Part shown: piece after piece, positions 6,119-13,905 of the stretch | Numbering within the stretch: the stretch's first letter is position 1 | How the letters are laid out: every line of letters begins with the position of its first letter | Source: a bacterium | Lineage (GTDB): Bacteria; Patescibacteriota; Minisyncoccia; UBA6257; Colwellbacteraceae | Direction of reading: 5' to 3' | Length of the DNA: 25,431 nt | Assembly (NCBI GenBank): GCA_021811305.1 | Contig: JAJZPD010000003.1 | Coordinates: forward strand, 1-25,431 | Program-made: the position numbers and the translations under genes | The notes under the pieces: generated by a model | Told to the model about the DNA's origin: nothing | What the model saw: the letters and a program-made list of their open reading frames with translations, nothing else | The model's database searches: none

Positions 6119-7353
6119 TTATTTGCGAAAATAACGTTTAGCGACCTTTTCTTTTTCGGATTGTCCAATCTCAATTTTAAATCGTCTAACGCATTCATGA
6201 AAGAAATGTAAGCGTCGAACGGCGTCTCGTACGGGTTGAAGTACTTGTGAACGTCTCCGTCCGCGAACCACTTGGTGCACATGTAATAGAAGTGATCCGA
6301 AGTCTGCAGCCGGCGCCAATCCTCGATAAGCTCGGGGTCGCGGCTGCGCAAGACCCGATTTTCCAGCGCGTAAATCTCTTTGATAGCCGAGCGCTGGATG
6401 TCGTTTCCGGTCCAGGCCGAGAGGTCGCGTTCGGTGTCGGCCCAGGTTAAAACGTTCGGCACGTCGATCTCCCCGACCGGCTGGTACTTCCGCAGCGTCT
6501 CACTCGGCGTTAGGAAATGATTATATTTATCTTTTAACAGTTCTCCCGGCAAAGCCCGCAGGAAGTCGAAGATGCCGGTGTCGGCCCACTGGTGCTCGCC
6601 GAAAGTTTCGAAGTCCATGAAGAGATTGATCGTCTCCCCGTCGAGGTGGGCGGCGGAAACCCAGGAGGAAAACTTGTCGGCGGTCAGCGGCCACTCGGAC
6701 CAGCTGCGTTCGCCGAACCGGAAAGCGATGTCGTCGGAAAGGCGATAATTTTTCAGAAGCACCTTAATCTTGCTGGCTCCTTTCGGTCGGTAAATGTAGT
6801 TGGGGCTCCGCCAGCCCAAGACTGGATCCCAGCCCTCGGCTAAGATTCCGAGATAGCCGCTCCGATCGGCCCAGCGCGCTAAGTCGTTGTTGTATGACAA
6901 CTCGGTGTTGCGCAACACCCTCGGAACTTGTCCGAATATTTTGGAGATTTTCCGGCGGTGCAAAGCAATCTGCCTTTCGAATTCGCGCGGAGAATAAAAG
7001 AAGGAGAGGGAATGGTGATAGGTGTCGCCCAAAACTTCCACTCTTCCGCGGCTGGAGCGCACCAGGTTGCGGAAGGAATCCAAAACATCGGGGGCGAATT
7101 GTTCCATCTGGTCGAGGACCACGCCGGAAAACGAAAAGGCGAACTTGAATTCCGGGTGCCGGCGCAGCAGTTCCGCTAAGACGACGCTGGCCGGCAAGTA
7201 GGATTTTTCCGCGACCTTGCGGATAATTTTTTCGTTGTTCAAATCGCTCGAAGATGAATCGTTGAAGTAGGAGTGATCGCGGCCGACTTCGAAAGCGCGG
7301 TATTTCTTCACCCGGTACGGCTGATGAACGTGAAAATATAAGCAGACTGACAT
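6115..7353 (-). CDS. GH57 alpha-amylase-like glucan-active enzyme
   Basis: This 412-residue protein begins with the GH57 hallmark HVHQPYR (residues 8-14). The nucleophile region RNTELSYNND follows, with E151 the likely catalytic nucleophile. The acid/base region is MDFETFGEHQW (D247). GH57 enzymes are retaining alpha-amylases, branching enzymes and 4-alpha-glucanotransferases; which activity this one has cannot be decided by eye. The length is that of the short single-domain alpha-amylase type. There is no signal peptide, so a cytoplasmic role is expected. The start lies 3 bases after the glycosyltransferase stop, and the end overlaps the next gene by 4 bases. No Shine-Dalgarno motif is visible. 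Confidence 0.9.
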   Translation of the reverse strand: MSVCLYFHVHQPYRVKKYRAFEVGRDHSYFNDSSSSDLNNEKIIRKVAEKSYLPASVVLAELLRRHPEFKFAFSFSGVVLDQMEQFAPDVLDSFRNLVRSSRGRVEVLGDTYHHSLSFFYSPREFERQIALHRRKISKIFGQVPRVLRNTELSYNNDLARWADRSGYLGILAEGWDPVLGWRSPNYIYRPKGASKIKVLLKNYRLSDDIAFRFGERSWSEWPLTADKFSSWVSAAHLDGETINLFMDFETFGEHQWADTGIFDFLRALPGELLKDKYNHFLTPSETLRKYQPVGEIDVPNVLTWADTERDLSAWTGNDIQRSAIKEIYALENRVLRSRDPELIEDWRRLQTSDHFYYMCTKWFADGDVHKYFNPYETPFDAYISFMNALDDLKLRLDNPKKKRSLNVIFANK

Positions 7354-7356
7354 GGT

Positions 7357-8613
7357 TTAATTAGCTGTTAAAAGCTTCTGATAAATATTAATACATTTTT
7401 CCGCAGCTGACTCCCAAGTTGCCGCCGCCGCTTCCGCTTGGCCATCGCGCGCCAACTGTTCAGACAAAGGCGGGTGTCGCAGAACGGCAACAATCTTGTT
7501 CGCCATCTCATCAACATCCCAGAAATCAATCTTCAAAGCCTGCCGAATGACCTCGGACACTCCGGATTGTTTGGAGATGATGACCGGCGTCCCGTTCCGC
7601 AGCGATTCCAGCGGAACGATGCCGAAAGGCTCGGAAACCGAGGGCATAACCAGAACGTCGGCGGCGCGGAACGCTTCAGCCAGTTCTCCGCCGCGCAGAA
7701 ATCCCGTGAAAACAACCCGGCCAGAAATGCCTAAGGCGCCTGCTTCTTGTCGGAGCTGCCCTTCCATGTCCCCCGAACCAACCATCGCGAAAAACACGTC
7801 CGGCTCGATTTCCAGAACTTTTTTTGCGGCGCGCAGGAAATAGTCCGGACCCTTCTGCAGAGTGAAGCGGCCCACGAAAAGCACGATCTTAAAACCTGCT
7901 TCCTTCATGCGGGAGAGTAGCGATTCTCCGCTCATCTCCCCGCTCGCCGAGGAGGGGTCGTCTCCGTTATAAACCACCATGACTTTACGCGGATCTATTC
8001 CATATTTTTCCACGATTTTATTTTTGGTGAAATCGGAAACCGCGATAATCTTGTCCGCCTTCGTCATCCCCTCTCTTTCTATCTTATAAACGAACGGATT
8101 GATTACTCCATCCCCGGTGCGGTCGTACTCGGTAGCGTGGACATGAACCACCAGCGGCTTACCGCTTCTTTTTTTCGCCTCGATTCCAGCTAGGAAGGAA
8201 AGCCAGTCGTGCGCGTGAATGATATTAAAGTCTTCTTGGTCGGCGATCGCTCCGGCTAAGGCCGCATAGCGCTCGACCTCGGCAAACAAGCTATCACCGT
8301 AAAGACCGGACTCAGACGCGGCTCGCCGCGACAGGTAAGATTCCGCCGAAAGATATGGCGAAAGCAATGAATTAAAAAATTCTAACTTTATTTCTCCGGG
8401 CGAGGCGAAAACCAGCTTAAGGAAGTCGGCTGAGACCTCCATTTTTTTCGGTAAGACGAACGAAATCCGAACGCCGTCCTGGGCCAGAGCTTTGCTTAAT
8501 CCGTAGCAAGCCACCCCCAGTCCGCCGCTGTTGTGCGGAGGAAATTCCCATCCGAACATCAGCACTTTTAGTTTTTCCCTGGTTTCGTTCACGTTTAATT
8601 TAGCCAGTTGCAA
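7357..8613 (-). CDS. Glycogen-synthase-like glycosyltransferase (GT4/GT5 type, GT-B fold)
   Basis: This 418-residue GT-B protein has an N-terminal FGWEFPPHNSGGLGVACYGL motif that binds the acceptor/donor cleft in starch and glycogen synthases. It also has HAHDWLSF, VHVHATEYDRTGDG, ADKIIAVSDFTK, VGRFTLQKGPDYF and the C-terminal sugar-nucleotide motif SEPFGIVPLESL with its EX7E pair. In this operon it is best read as the enzyme that lengthens an alpha-1,4-glucan from a nucleotide-glucose. It is the first gene of the operon. The start is uncertain: TTG at 8613 is the longest, and GTG at 8592, just before NETREKLKVLMFG, is equally plausible. A 15-base tandem repeat spans this start region. Confidence 0.82.
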   Translation of the reverse strand: MQLAKLNVNETREKLKVLMFGWEFPPHNSGGLGVACYGLSKALAQDGVRISFVLPKKMEVSADFLKLVFASPGEIKLEFFNSLLSPYLSAESYLSRRAASESGLYGDSLFAEVERYAALAGAIADQEDFNIIHAHDWLSFLAGIEAKKRSGKPLVVHVHATEYDRTGDGVINPFVYKIEREGMTKADKIIAVSDFTKNKIVEKYGIDPRKVMVVYNGDDPSSASGEMSGESLLSRMKEAGFKIVLFVGRFTLQKGPDYFLRAAKKVLEIEPDVFFAMVGSGDMEGQLRQEAGALGISGRVVFTGFLRGGELAEAFRAADVLVMPSVSEPFGIVPLESLRNGTPVIISKQSGVSEVIRQALKIDFWDVDEMANKIVAVLRHPPLSEQLARDGQAEAAAATWESAAEKCINIYQKLLTAN

Positions 8614-8626
8614 TTTAACCAGTTGC
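8597..8626. repeat. 15-base tandem repeat across the glycosyltransferase start
   Basis: Two adjacent copies (AATTTAGCCAGTTGC and AATTTAACCAGTTGC on the + strand) differ at one base. In the gene's frame they read QLVKL and QLAKL; only the second is inside the longest possible coding region. A recent duplication or a regulatory element at the translation start are both possible. Confidence 0.7.
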
Positions 8627-8707
8627 TCGGAGATTTATCGTCTCAGGAGAATTAATCGTTCGCCGGAAAATAAAGGAATATACGATTCTGTTCAGCAACT
8701 TTATTCC

Positions 8708-8735
8708 AGTATAAATCCTGTTCGTCAGCAATCAA
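8708..8735 (-). promoter_or_regulatory. Candidate promoter of the glucan operon
   Basis: On the minus strand, TTGATT (8730-8735), a 16-base spacer and TATACT (8708-8713). Transcription would start near 8701, leaving a leader of roughly 90-110 bases, unlike the leaderless promoters elsewhere in the window. An inverted repeat overlaps the -35 element. Confidence 0.5.
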
Positions 8736-8748
8736 GTTGATAACTTGA
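8732..8748. promoter_or_regulatory. Operator-like inverted repeat over the -35 element
   Basis: TCAAGTT-GAT-AACTTGA is a perfect 7-base inverted repeat with a 3-base centre. It covers the -35 hexamer proposed for the glucan operon. This placement is typical of repressor sites. No regulator gene is seen nearby. Confidence 0.45.
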
Positions 8749-8780
8749 AGCATTCTATCAAACCATGCTTTTATCGGGAT

Positions 8781-9362
8781 TTAAGAAGACCTCAAAGCCG
8801 TTAAGATCTCCTCGGTTGAGCGGACCAACCCGACCCTTGGGAAAATGCGGGAAACCGAGTTATGGTGCTCGGCTGCATCTCCGGCCGCCATCGCGTCTTC
8901 AGCGAACACTTGATTGTAGCCATACTCATAAGCGAAGCGGGCGGTGCTTTCCACACCTATACTAGTAGAAATTCCACAGAGAACGATCGTGTTAATTCCC
9001 CGGCGGCGCATTTGCAGGTCGAGTTCGGTCCCGTAGAAAGCTCCCCATTGTCTTTTGGTAACAAGGAAGTCGGATTCGGTCGGTCCCATCTGCGGAACGA
9101 TCTCTGCCCAGTCCGGAAGAAGCTGTCCCCCGCCGGCCATCGCCTGGTCGGCGATTGGAGATAAGCGATCTTTGAGATCGGTCGACGGAGTGACGCGCAC
9201 CAGGAAGACCGGCATCTGATTTTTGCGGAAGGCCTCGGCCAACTTAGAAGCGTTGCCGACAACCTCTTCCGCCGAATGCGGGGAGCAAGGACGGCCGACT
9301 ATCCCTTTTTGCAAGTCGATTACCACCAGCGCCGTTTTTTCTTTAATAATTTTTAGATCCAT
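8781..9362 (-). CDS. Isochorismatase-family hydrolase lacking the Cys nucleophile
   Basis: This 193-residue protein has the isochorismatase/nicotinamidase fold. Asp16 lies in ALVVIDLQ and Lys103 in VTKRQWGAF. The segment GISTSIGVESTARFAYEYGY has Gly136 where nicotinamidases and other cysteine hydrolases carry the nucleophilic Cys. In EntB- and PhzD-type isochorismatases the same position is not Cys, so a non-thiol hydrolysis is possible; the substrate is unknown. The frame is open upstream to 9536, but the ATG at 9362 fits the family N-terminus (KTALVVIDLQ) and follows a TAAAAT box by 8 bases. It is transcribed away from the MacA gene and probably stands alone. Confidence 0.8.
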   Translation of the reverse strand: MDLKIIKEKTALVVIDLQKGIVGRPCSPHSAEEVVGNASKLAEAFRKNQMPVFLVRVTPSTDLKDRLSPIADQAMAGGGQLLPDWAEIVPQMGPTESDFLVTKRQWGAFYGTELDLQMRRRGINTIVLCGISTSIGVESTARFAYEYGYNQVFAEDAMAAGDAAEHHNSVSRIFPRVGLVRSTEEILTALRSS

Positions 9363-9370
9363 TGTTTTAG

Positions 9371-9376
9371 ATTTTA
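9371..9376 (-). promoter_or_regulatory. -10 box (TAAAAT) of the isochorismatase-like gene
   Basis: TAAAAT ends 8 bases before the ATG at 9362, again pointing to a nearly leaderless mRNA. TTGGAC lies 19 bases upstream as a loose -35. The stretch 9360-9379 matches 5796-5815 upstream of the GH15 gene in 19 of 20 bases, including the ATG. Confidence 0.4.
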
Positions 9377-9452
9377 CTTCATCTTTATCCCGCGCGTCCA
9401 AATAATAACCTGAATCGGAACTTACTAACAGATTAATATCGGCTGATTGTAT

Positions 9453-9458
9453 TATAAT
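9453..9458 (+). promoter_or_regulatory. -10 box (TATAAT) of the MacA-MacB operon
   Basis: A consensus TATAAT ends 7 bases before the ATG at 9466 (4 before the GTG at 9463). The -35 region is weak. A leaderless or nearly leaderless start is expected. Confidence 0.55.
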
Positions 9459-9462
9459 ATGT

Positions 9463-11040
9463 GTGATGCCTAACTGGAGCGTAAAAAAAGCGCTGGCCAG
9501 TAAGTTCTTGATATATTTCGTTGCAGCCGCCGCCATCGGCGCCGCTGCCTATGTTTTCTGGCCAAAACCTCAGTCCCCTTACAGCTACATTTCTGTTCAG
9601 AAAGGGAATATTGTGCAGACCGTTAGCGTCACCGGACAGGTGGTCGCGGCTCATAGCGTCGATCTGGCATTCACGCAAGGCGGCCAAATCGCCAGCATCG
9701 CAGCCGAGGTCGGCCATAGCGTCGCTGCCGGAGAGGCGCTCGCCAGCCTAGACACCTTATCTTTCCAAGCCAGTCTGGCCCAAGCCGAGGCTAATTTGCG
9801 AGTCCAGCAGGCGAACTTGGTTAGTTTGCTTTCCGGCTCGACTTCCCAGCAGATAGGCGTCAAGCAGGCCGAGGTTCAGAGCGCCCAAACCTCCCTTGCC
9901 GGTTCCGCACAGACGCTTCTTAACTCTATCCAGAACGCCTATGTTTCGGCCAATGACGCCGTGCGAAACAAGACTGACGAGATTTTTACCAACCCAACCG
10001 GCAATAACCCACAGCTGACAATAACAATCAGCGACCAACAGCTGCAATTTTCACTGCTTAATGCCCGGCAGGCCATCCAAAGCGTTTTAAACGAATGGCC
10101 GGTGTTAAACTCCGCGCTGACCACTGGAAGCAACCTCGATTCTGCGGCCAGCTCTTCCTTGAGTGGCTTAAACCAGGTCGCCGATTTCCTGACTTCGGCG
10201 GCGGAGGCGGTGAACGAGGCAACGCCATCCGGTTCCGTTTCTTCCGCCACCCTTTCCTCGTGGCAAAGCGAGATTTCCGCGGCGCGCTTCGAGGTAGCCG
10301 ACGCCGTCAACTCGCTCTCAGCCGCACAATCCGCCTACTCCTCCGCGGTTTCCAGCCTAAACCTGGCGGAAAAAGAGTTGGCTTTGACTGAGGCTTCGGC
10401 TACGACGTCGAGCATCGCGGCGGCGGAGGCACAAGTCGCCCAGGCGCAAGCCAGTGTCAAGCTTTACCAAGACCAAATAGCTAAAGCGACGATTTATTCG
10501 CCGATTAGCGGCTTGGTGACTGCAAAGAACATCAAAGTAGGCGAGACGATTGCCGCTAACTCTCCAGCCTTCACAATCATCTCCAAAGATAACTTCCAAA
10601 TAGAAACCTACGTGGCCGACTCAGATATCGCTAAAGTCGCAGTCGGCAACCAGGCGAACGTCACCCTGGATGCATACGGAGATGTGGTTAGTTTCAAAGC
10701 AGCGGTTATCTCTATCGACCCCGGCGAAACCGTTATCGAGGGAGTACCGACTTATAAGGTAATGCTGAAATTTCTCACTCAGCCGCAGCCGGTCAAATCG
10801 GGAATGACGGCTAATATCGATATAGTTACCGCAACTAAAAACGACGTTCTAATAATCCCCCAGCGCTCAGTGATATATGAAAACGGACAGAATTTCGTTC
10901 TACTGCGTTCGACCTCAACCGTTCCGATCAAGACTCTTATCACCACCGGACTGACTGGATCCGACGGAACAGAAGAAGTCGTCTCCGGCCTAAAGGCCGG
11001 CGACGAGATAGTCAATTACACCACTGCCGGCGGCATGTAA
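9463..11040 (+). CDS. MacA/HlyD-type adaptor subunit of an ABC exporter
   Basis: This 525-residue protein is anchored by one N-terminal membrane helix (about 14-32). It has the membrane-fusion-protein layout: a barrel-sandwich half-motif (about 48-95), a long Ala/Ser/Gln-rich helical hairpin (about 100-340), the second half-motif SPISGLVTAKNIKVGETI (about 345-363), a beta-barrel (about 375-455) and a membrane-proximal domain. It is clearly longer than E. coli MacA (about 370 residues); the extra length is in the hairpin. It forms the first gene of a three-gene operon, 2 bases before the ATPase. In a cell without a classical outer membrane it would work as an external chaperone or channel extension; that is inference. 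GTG 9463 or ATG 9466 starts the gene, the latter favoured by the TATAAT box. Confidence 0.85.
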   Translation: MMPNWSVKKALASKFLIYFVAAAAIGAAAYVFWPKPQSPYSYISVQKGNIVQTVSVTGQVVAAHSVDLAFTQGGQIASIAAEVGHSVAAGEALASLDTLSFQASLAQAEANLRVQQANLVSLLSGSTSQQIGVKQAEVQSAQTSLAGSAQTLLNSIQNAYVSANDAVRNKTDEIFTNPTGNNPQLTITISDQQLQFSLLNARQAIQSVLNEWPVLNSALTTGSNLDSAASSSLSGLNQVADFLTSAAEAVNEATPSGSVSSATLSSWQSEISAARFEVADAVNSLSAAQSAYSSAVSSLNLAEKELALTEASATTSSIAAAEAQVAQAQASVKLYQDQIAKATIYSPISGLVTAKNIKVGETIAANSPAFTIISKDNFQIETYVADSDIAKVAVGNQANVTLDAYGDVVSFKAAVISIDPGETVIEGVPTYKVMLKFLTQPQPVKSGMTANIDIVTATKNDVLIIPQRSVIYENGQNFVLLRSTSTVPIKTLITTGLTGSDGTEEVVSGLKAGDEIVNYTTAGGM

Positions 11041-11042
11041 TC

Positions 11043-11756
11043 ATGACTTTGATCGAAGTTAGGAGCTTGTCAAAAATTTACGGCGACGGCGTAGAAACCA
11101 GAGCATTGGATGGCGTTTCCCTCAAGATAGAAGAGGGAGAATTTGTGGCGATTATGGGGACATCCGGTTCGGGTAAATCAACCCTACTGCACATACTAGG
11201 ATTCTTGGATAAGCCGACCGGAGGAGAATATTTGTACAAAGGAAGGCCGGCCAGTGCCTATTCCGACGACGAGATGTCGCGCTTGCGCAACCGCGAGATG
11301 GGCTTCGTCTTCCAATCCTTCAACCTCCTTCCGCGCACCTCAGTTTATGAGAACGTTAAGCTTCCGCTCTACTACTCGGACATCCCGGAAAAGAAGTGGG
11401 ATGAGATGGCTAAAATGGCTGTAGATGCCGTAGGACTGACGCCGCGGGCGCACCACCAGACATCGGAGCTCTCAGGCGGAGAACAACAACGGGCGGCCAT
11501 CGCCCGAGCTCTGGTCGTCGATCCGACTATCATTTTCGCCGACGAGCCTACTGGCAATCTGGACTCAAAATCCGGGCAAGTGGTCATCGACCTCCTGCAG
11601 AACCTGCAAAAGAAAAGCGGGCGCACCATTATCCTGGTGACCCATGAAACCATCACCGCCGAACACGCTAAGAGGATAATTATGTTAAAAGACGGAAAGG
11701 TTGAAAGCGATCGGCGAGTCGCGCGCCAAAAAGACTTGAACGATTACCAGAAATGA
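11043..11756 (+). CDS. MacB/LolD-type ABC transporter ATPase
   Basis: This 237-residue nucleotide-binding subunit has all family motifs: Walker A GTSGSGKST (39-47), Q-loop Q91 in FQSFNLLPRT, signature LSGGEQQR (143-150), Walker B IIFADEPTGNLD (163-174) and switch His201 in VTHE. The NLLPRTSVYENV stretch and EPTGNLD are typical of the MacB/LolD/FtsE group. It powers the permease encoded next, which it overlaps by 4 bases (ATGA). It follows the adaptor by 2 bases. The substrate is unknown; peptides, lipoproteins or antibiotics are handled by relatives. Confidence 0.95.
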   Translation: MTLIEVRSLSKIYGDGVETRALDGVSLKIEEGEFVAIMGTSGSGKSTLLHILGFLDKPTGGEYLYKGRPASAYSDDEMSRLRNREMGFVFQSFNLLPRTSVYENVKLPLYYSDIPEKKWDEMAKMAVDAVGLTPRAHHQTSELSGGEQQRAAIARALVVDPTIIFADEPTGNLDSKSGQVVIDLLQNLQKKSGRTIILVTHETITAEHAKRIIMLKDGKVESDRRVARQKDLNDYQK

Positions 11757-12994
11757 AGCTCTATCACATTCTGCAAGCTGCCTGGCGCGGCGTGCGCACC
11801 AATCGTCTCCGTTCCACCCTGACTATCCTGGGGATAGTCATCGGCATCGCTGCCATCATCGTCATCGAATCGCTCGGCGAGGGCGCAACTGCTAGTATAT
11901 TGAATCAAGTAAAAAGCTTTGGGCCGGCAATGATCGATATCGACCCCGGCCACCTGCCTACCAGCCCCTCCGCTATTACCGGAATTTTTTCCGACTCGCT
12001 GAAAAATGGGGATCTGGCGGCGATCGAGGATAAGAATAACGTCCCCGACCTCAAAGTGGCCACGCCAATCGTGCTCGTCCCCGGCAACGTCTCTTATCAG
12101 AGCACGATCAAAAGCGACGCGGTGATAATGGGCAGCTCGTCCGGGCTGCAGGAGATATTCCAGATCTATCCGATAAGCGGCCGATCGATAACCCAAGACG
12201 ACATAAACAGCCGCGCCAGCGTAGCAGTCATCGGTAGTCGCGTCGCCAGCCAGCTTTTCGGCTTGTCCGATCCGGTGGGGCAGACGGTCAAAATCCGCAA
12301 CAAAAACTTCCGTATTGTCGGCGTCTTCCCTCCAAAGGGCATGGTTTCGCTCTTCAACGTCGACGACATAGTCATAATCCCCTACACCACCGCCCAAGAT
12401 TACCTTCTCGGGATAAAATACTTTAACGGCATAATCACCGAAGCCGATTCGGAGCAGGACGTACCTCAGACGGTGACCGACATCACTCGGGTCTTGCGCT
12501 TCCGGCACGGCATTACCGATCCGAGCAAGGACGATTTCCATATCACCACCCAGGCCGATGCCGCGTCGCGCGTGAGCGCCATTACTTCCATCCTGACCGC
12601 GCTTCTCTCCGCGGTAGCCGCTGTTTCTCTCATTGTCGGCGGAGTGGGGATAATGAATATTATGCTGGTCTCGGTTACCGAACGCACGCGGGAAATCGGA
12701 TTGCGCAAGGCGGTCGGAGCCACTAAAGGGGACATTATGCGTCAATTCTTATGGGAGGCGGTGACACTTACCGCCGCCGGCGGGATAATCGGCGTCGCCT
12801 TCGGGGCGCTGATATCGTTTTTGATATCACTGCTGCTCAACCGCCTGTTATCCACCGGCTGGAGCTTCGTCTTTCCGGTATCGGCGGCCTTGGTTGGATT
12901 AGCTATGGCTGCATTAATCGGGTTAGTTTTCGGCTTCTACCCGGCTAAGCAGGCGGCTGACAAAAATCCAATCGAGGCGCTGCGATACGAATAG
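11753..12994 (+). CDS. MacB-type ABC transporter permease
   Basis: This 413-residue protein has the MacB/FtsX layout: a first membrane helix after a basic N-terminus (RTNRLRSTLTILGIVIGIAAIIVIESL), a large extracytoplasmic MacB_PCD-like domain (about 45-270), and then three membrane helices with VGGVGIMNIMLVSVTERTREIGLRKAVGATKGDI, a highly characteristic loop of the family, ending in KNPIEALRYE. With the ATPase and adaptor it forms a mechanotransmission-type exporter. The ATPase is separate rather than fused as in E. coli MacB. Start ATG overlaps the ATPase stop by 4 bases. Confidence 0.93.
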   Translation: MKLYHILQAAWRGVRTNRLRSTLTILGIVIGIAAIIVIESLGEGATASILNQVKSFGPAMIDIDPGHLPTSPSAITGIFSDSLKNGDLAAIEDKNNVPDLKVATPIVLVPGNVSYQSTIKSDAVIMGSSSGLQEIFQIYPISGRSITQDDINSRASVAVIGSRVASQLFGLSDPVGQTVKIRNKNFRIVGVFPPKGMVSLFNVDDIVIIPYTTAQDYLLGIKYFNGIITEADSEQDVPQTVTDITRVLRFRHGITDPSKDDFHITTQADAASRVSAITSILTALLSAVAAVSLIVGGVGIMNIMLVSVTERTREIGLRKAVGATKGDIMRQFLWEAVTLTAAGGIIGVAFGALISFLISLLLNRLLSTGWSFVFPVSAALVGLAMAALIGLVFGFYPAKQAADKNPIEALRYE

Positions 12995-13014
12995 CTTCTT
13001 CTTTCAGTGCGGTT

Positions 13015-13020
13015 TATAAT
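13015..13020 (+). promoter_or_regulatory. -10 box (TATAAT) of the DoxX-like gene
   Basis: A consensus TATAAT lies 29 bases before the ATG at 13050, giving a leader of about 22 bases. The -35 region is poor. Confidence 0.45.
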
Positions 13021-13049
13021 TATTTAAAATTAATCGCTCGCAAAACCGC

Positions 13050-13403
13050 ATGAAACAGGAAGCCTCCATACTTTTAAGACTGTCTCTGGCTTTCGCCTTT
13101 GGCTACGCGGCCATTTCTGAGCTTATGAATCCCGATGCCTGGCTCACTTTCTTTCCGTCTTGGCTGGGACAAATCTGGCCGTTAAGCAATTGGTTGATTG
13201 TTTTCGCCGCGACGGAAATATTACTAGCTCTTTGGATAATGAGCGGTGAAAAGTTATTCTGGGCCGGATTAACCGCGGCCGTAATTCTCTTCGCCATCAC
13301 GTTATCTAACTTATTCGCGATGGACATCGTTTTCCGCGATCTTTCTCTGTGTCTAGCCGCTATGGCTTTAGCGGTTCTGAACAAAGAAACTAGAGTCCGC
13401 TGA
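13050..13403 (+). CDS. DoxX-like small membrane protein
   Basis: This 117-residue protein has four hydrophobic segments (about 6-26, 42-65, 70-88 and 92-110). The N-terminal pattern LLRLSLAFAFGYAAISELMNPDAW resembles the DoxX family start (R.lL...F...G..Kl..P..w). Family members are poorly characterised and some take part in redox or respiratory complexes; no function can be assigned here. Its 3' end overlaps the convergent gene by 14 bases. Confidence 0.7.
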   Translation: MKQEASILLRLSLAFAFGYAAISELMNPDAWLTFFPSWLGQIWPLSNWLIVFAATEILLALWIMSGEKLFWAGLTAAVILFAITLSNLFAMDIVFRDLSLCLAAMALAVLNKETRVR

Positions 13404-13899
13404 CCGGCACGATGTGCCACAAGCCGTTGAATCCATTGCCCAGCATTTCGCCGGGATTTTGGTCTTTGGAGTAGTAGTAAAGCGGTTTGCCGTTCCAAGT
13501 TAACTGGATCGTGCCGTCGGTGCGGGTGATATACCCAGCCGCGGACGGCAGATTCTGAGTCGAACTGGTAGAATTTATAAGGTAAGGCGGCCAGATGATG
13601 GAACACTGCCCATAACAGGAACTGGTCCCGACGCTATCGCGGTTGAAAGCGTAGAGCGTCATCCCGTTTCCGTCGGCCAAATAGCTTTGGCCGCTGGTCG
13701 ATTCGACCATAAACAAAGAGGTTCCAGGCGTTGCGGTTAAAGCGGTAGAGGTGGTTGAAGTGGTTCCATAGTTCCCCTCGGATATTGGAGTTCCGGTTAT
13801 ACTGTTTTTAACGCTCATGCTCCTCGCGGCGAAGAAAACGATGACGGCTAGCGCAAAAATTGCTGCTGGGAATACGATGATGGTTGTTTTTTTGCCCAT
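13390..13899 (-). CDS. Lipoprotein_15-type secreted repeat protein, membrane-anchored
   Basis: This 169-residue protein has an N-terminal membrane helix (about 5-25) without a lipobox Cys. It then has a Ser/Thr linker and two copies of the family motif: GMTLYAFNRDS...SSCYGQCSIIWPPY and the degenerate W.GKPLYYYSKDQNPGEMLGNGFNGLWHIVPV. This matches the 'secreted repeat of unknown function' (Lipoprotein_15, COG4315) found in bacterial surface proteins. Two Cys in CYGQC may form a disulfide. The ATG at 13899 sits exactly 6 bases after a TATAAA box. The gene faces the DoxX-like gene and shares 14 bases with its end. Confidence 0.8.
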   Translation of the reverse strand: MGKKTTIIVFPAAIFALAVIVFFAARSMSVKNSITGTPISEGNYGTTSTTSTALTATPGTSLFMVESTSGQSYLADGNGMTLYAFNRDSVGTSSCYGQCSIIWPPYLINSTSSTQNLPSAAGYITRTDGTIQLTWNGKPLYYYSKDQNPGEMLGNGFNGLWHIVPVSGL

Positions 13900-13905
13900 A
13901 ATTTA

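Noticed and set aside
9363..9536. N-terminal extension of the isochorismatase-like gene to 9536
   Set aside because: The extra 58 residues would run across the MacA promoter and into its start; family proteins begin near KTALVVIDLQ, and a -10 box precedes the ATG at 9362.
11744..12745. 333-residue open frame antisense to the MacB permease
   Set aside because: The permease frame has clear family motifs; the antisense product is Asp/Gly/Arg/Val-rich without domains, as expected of a shadow.
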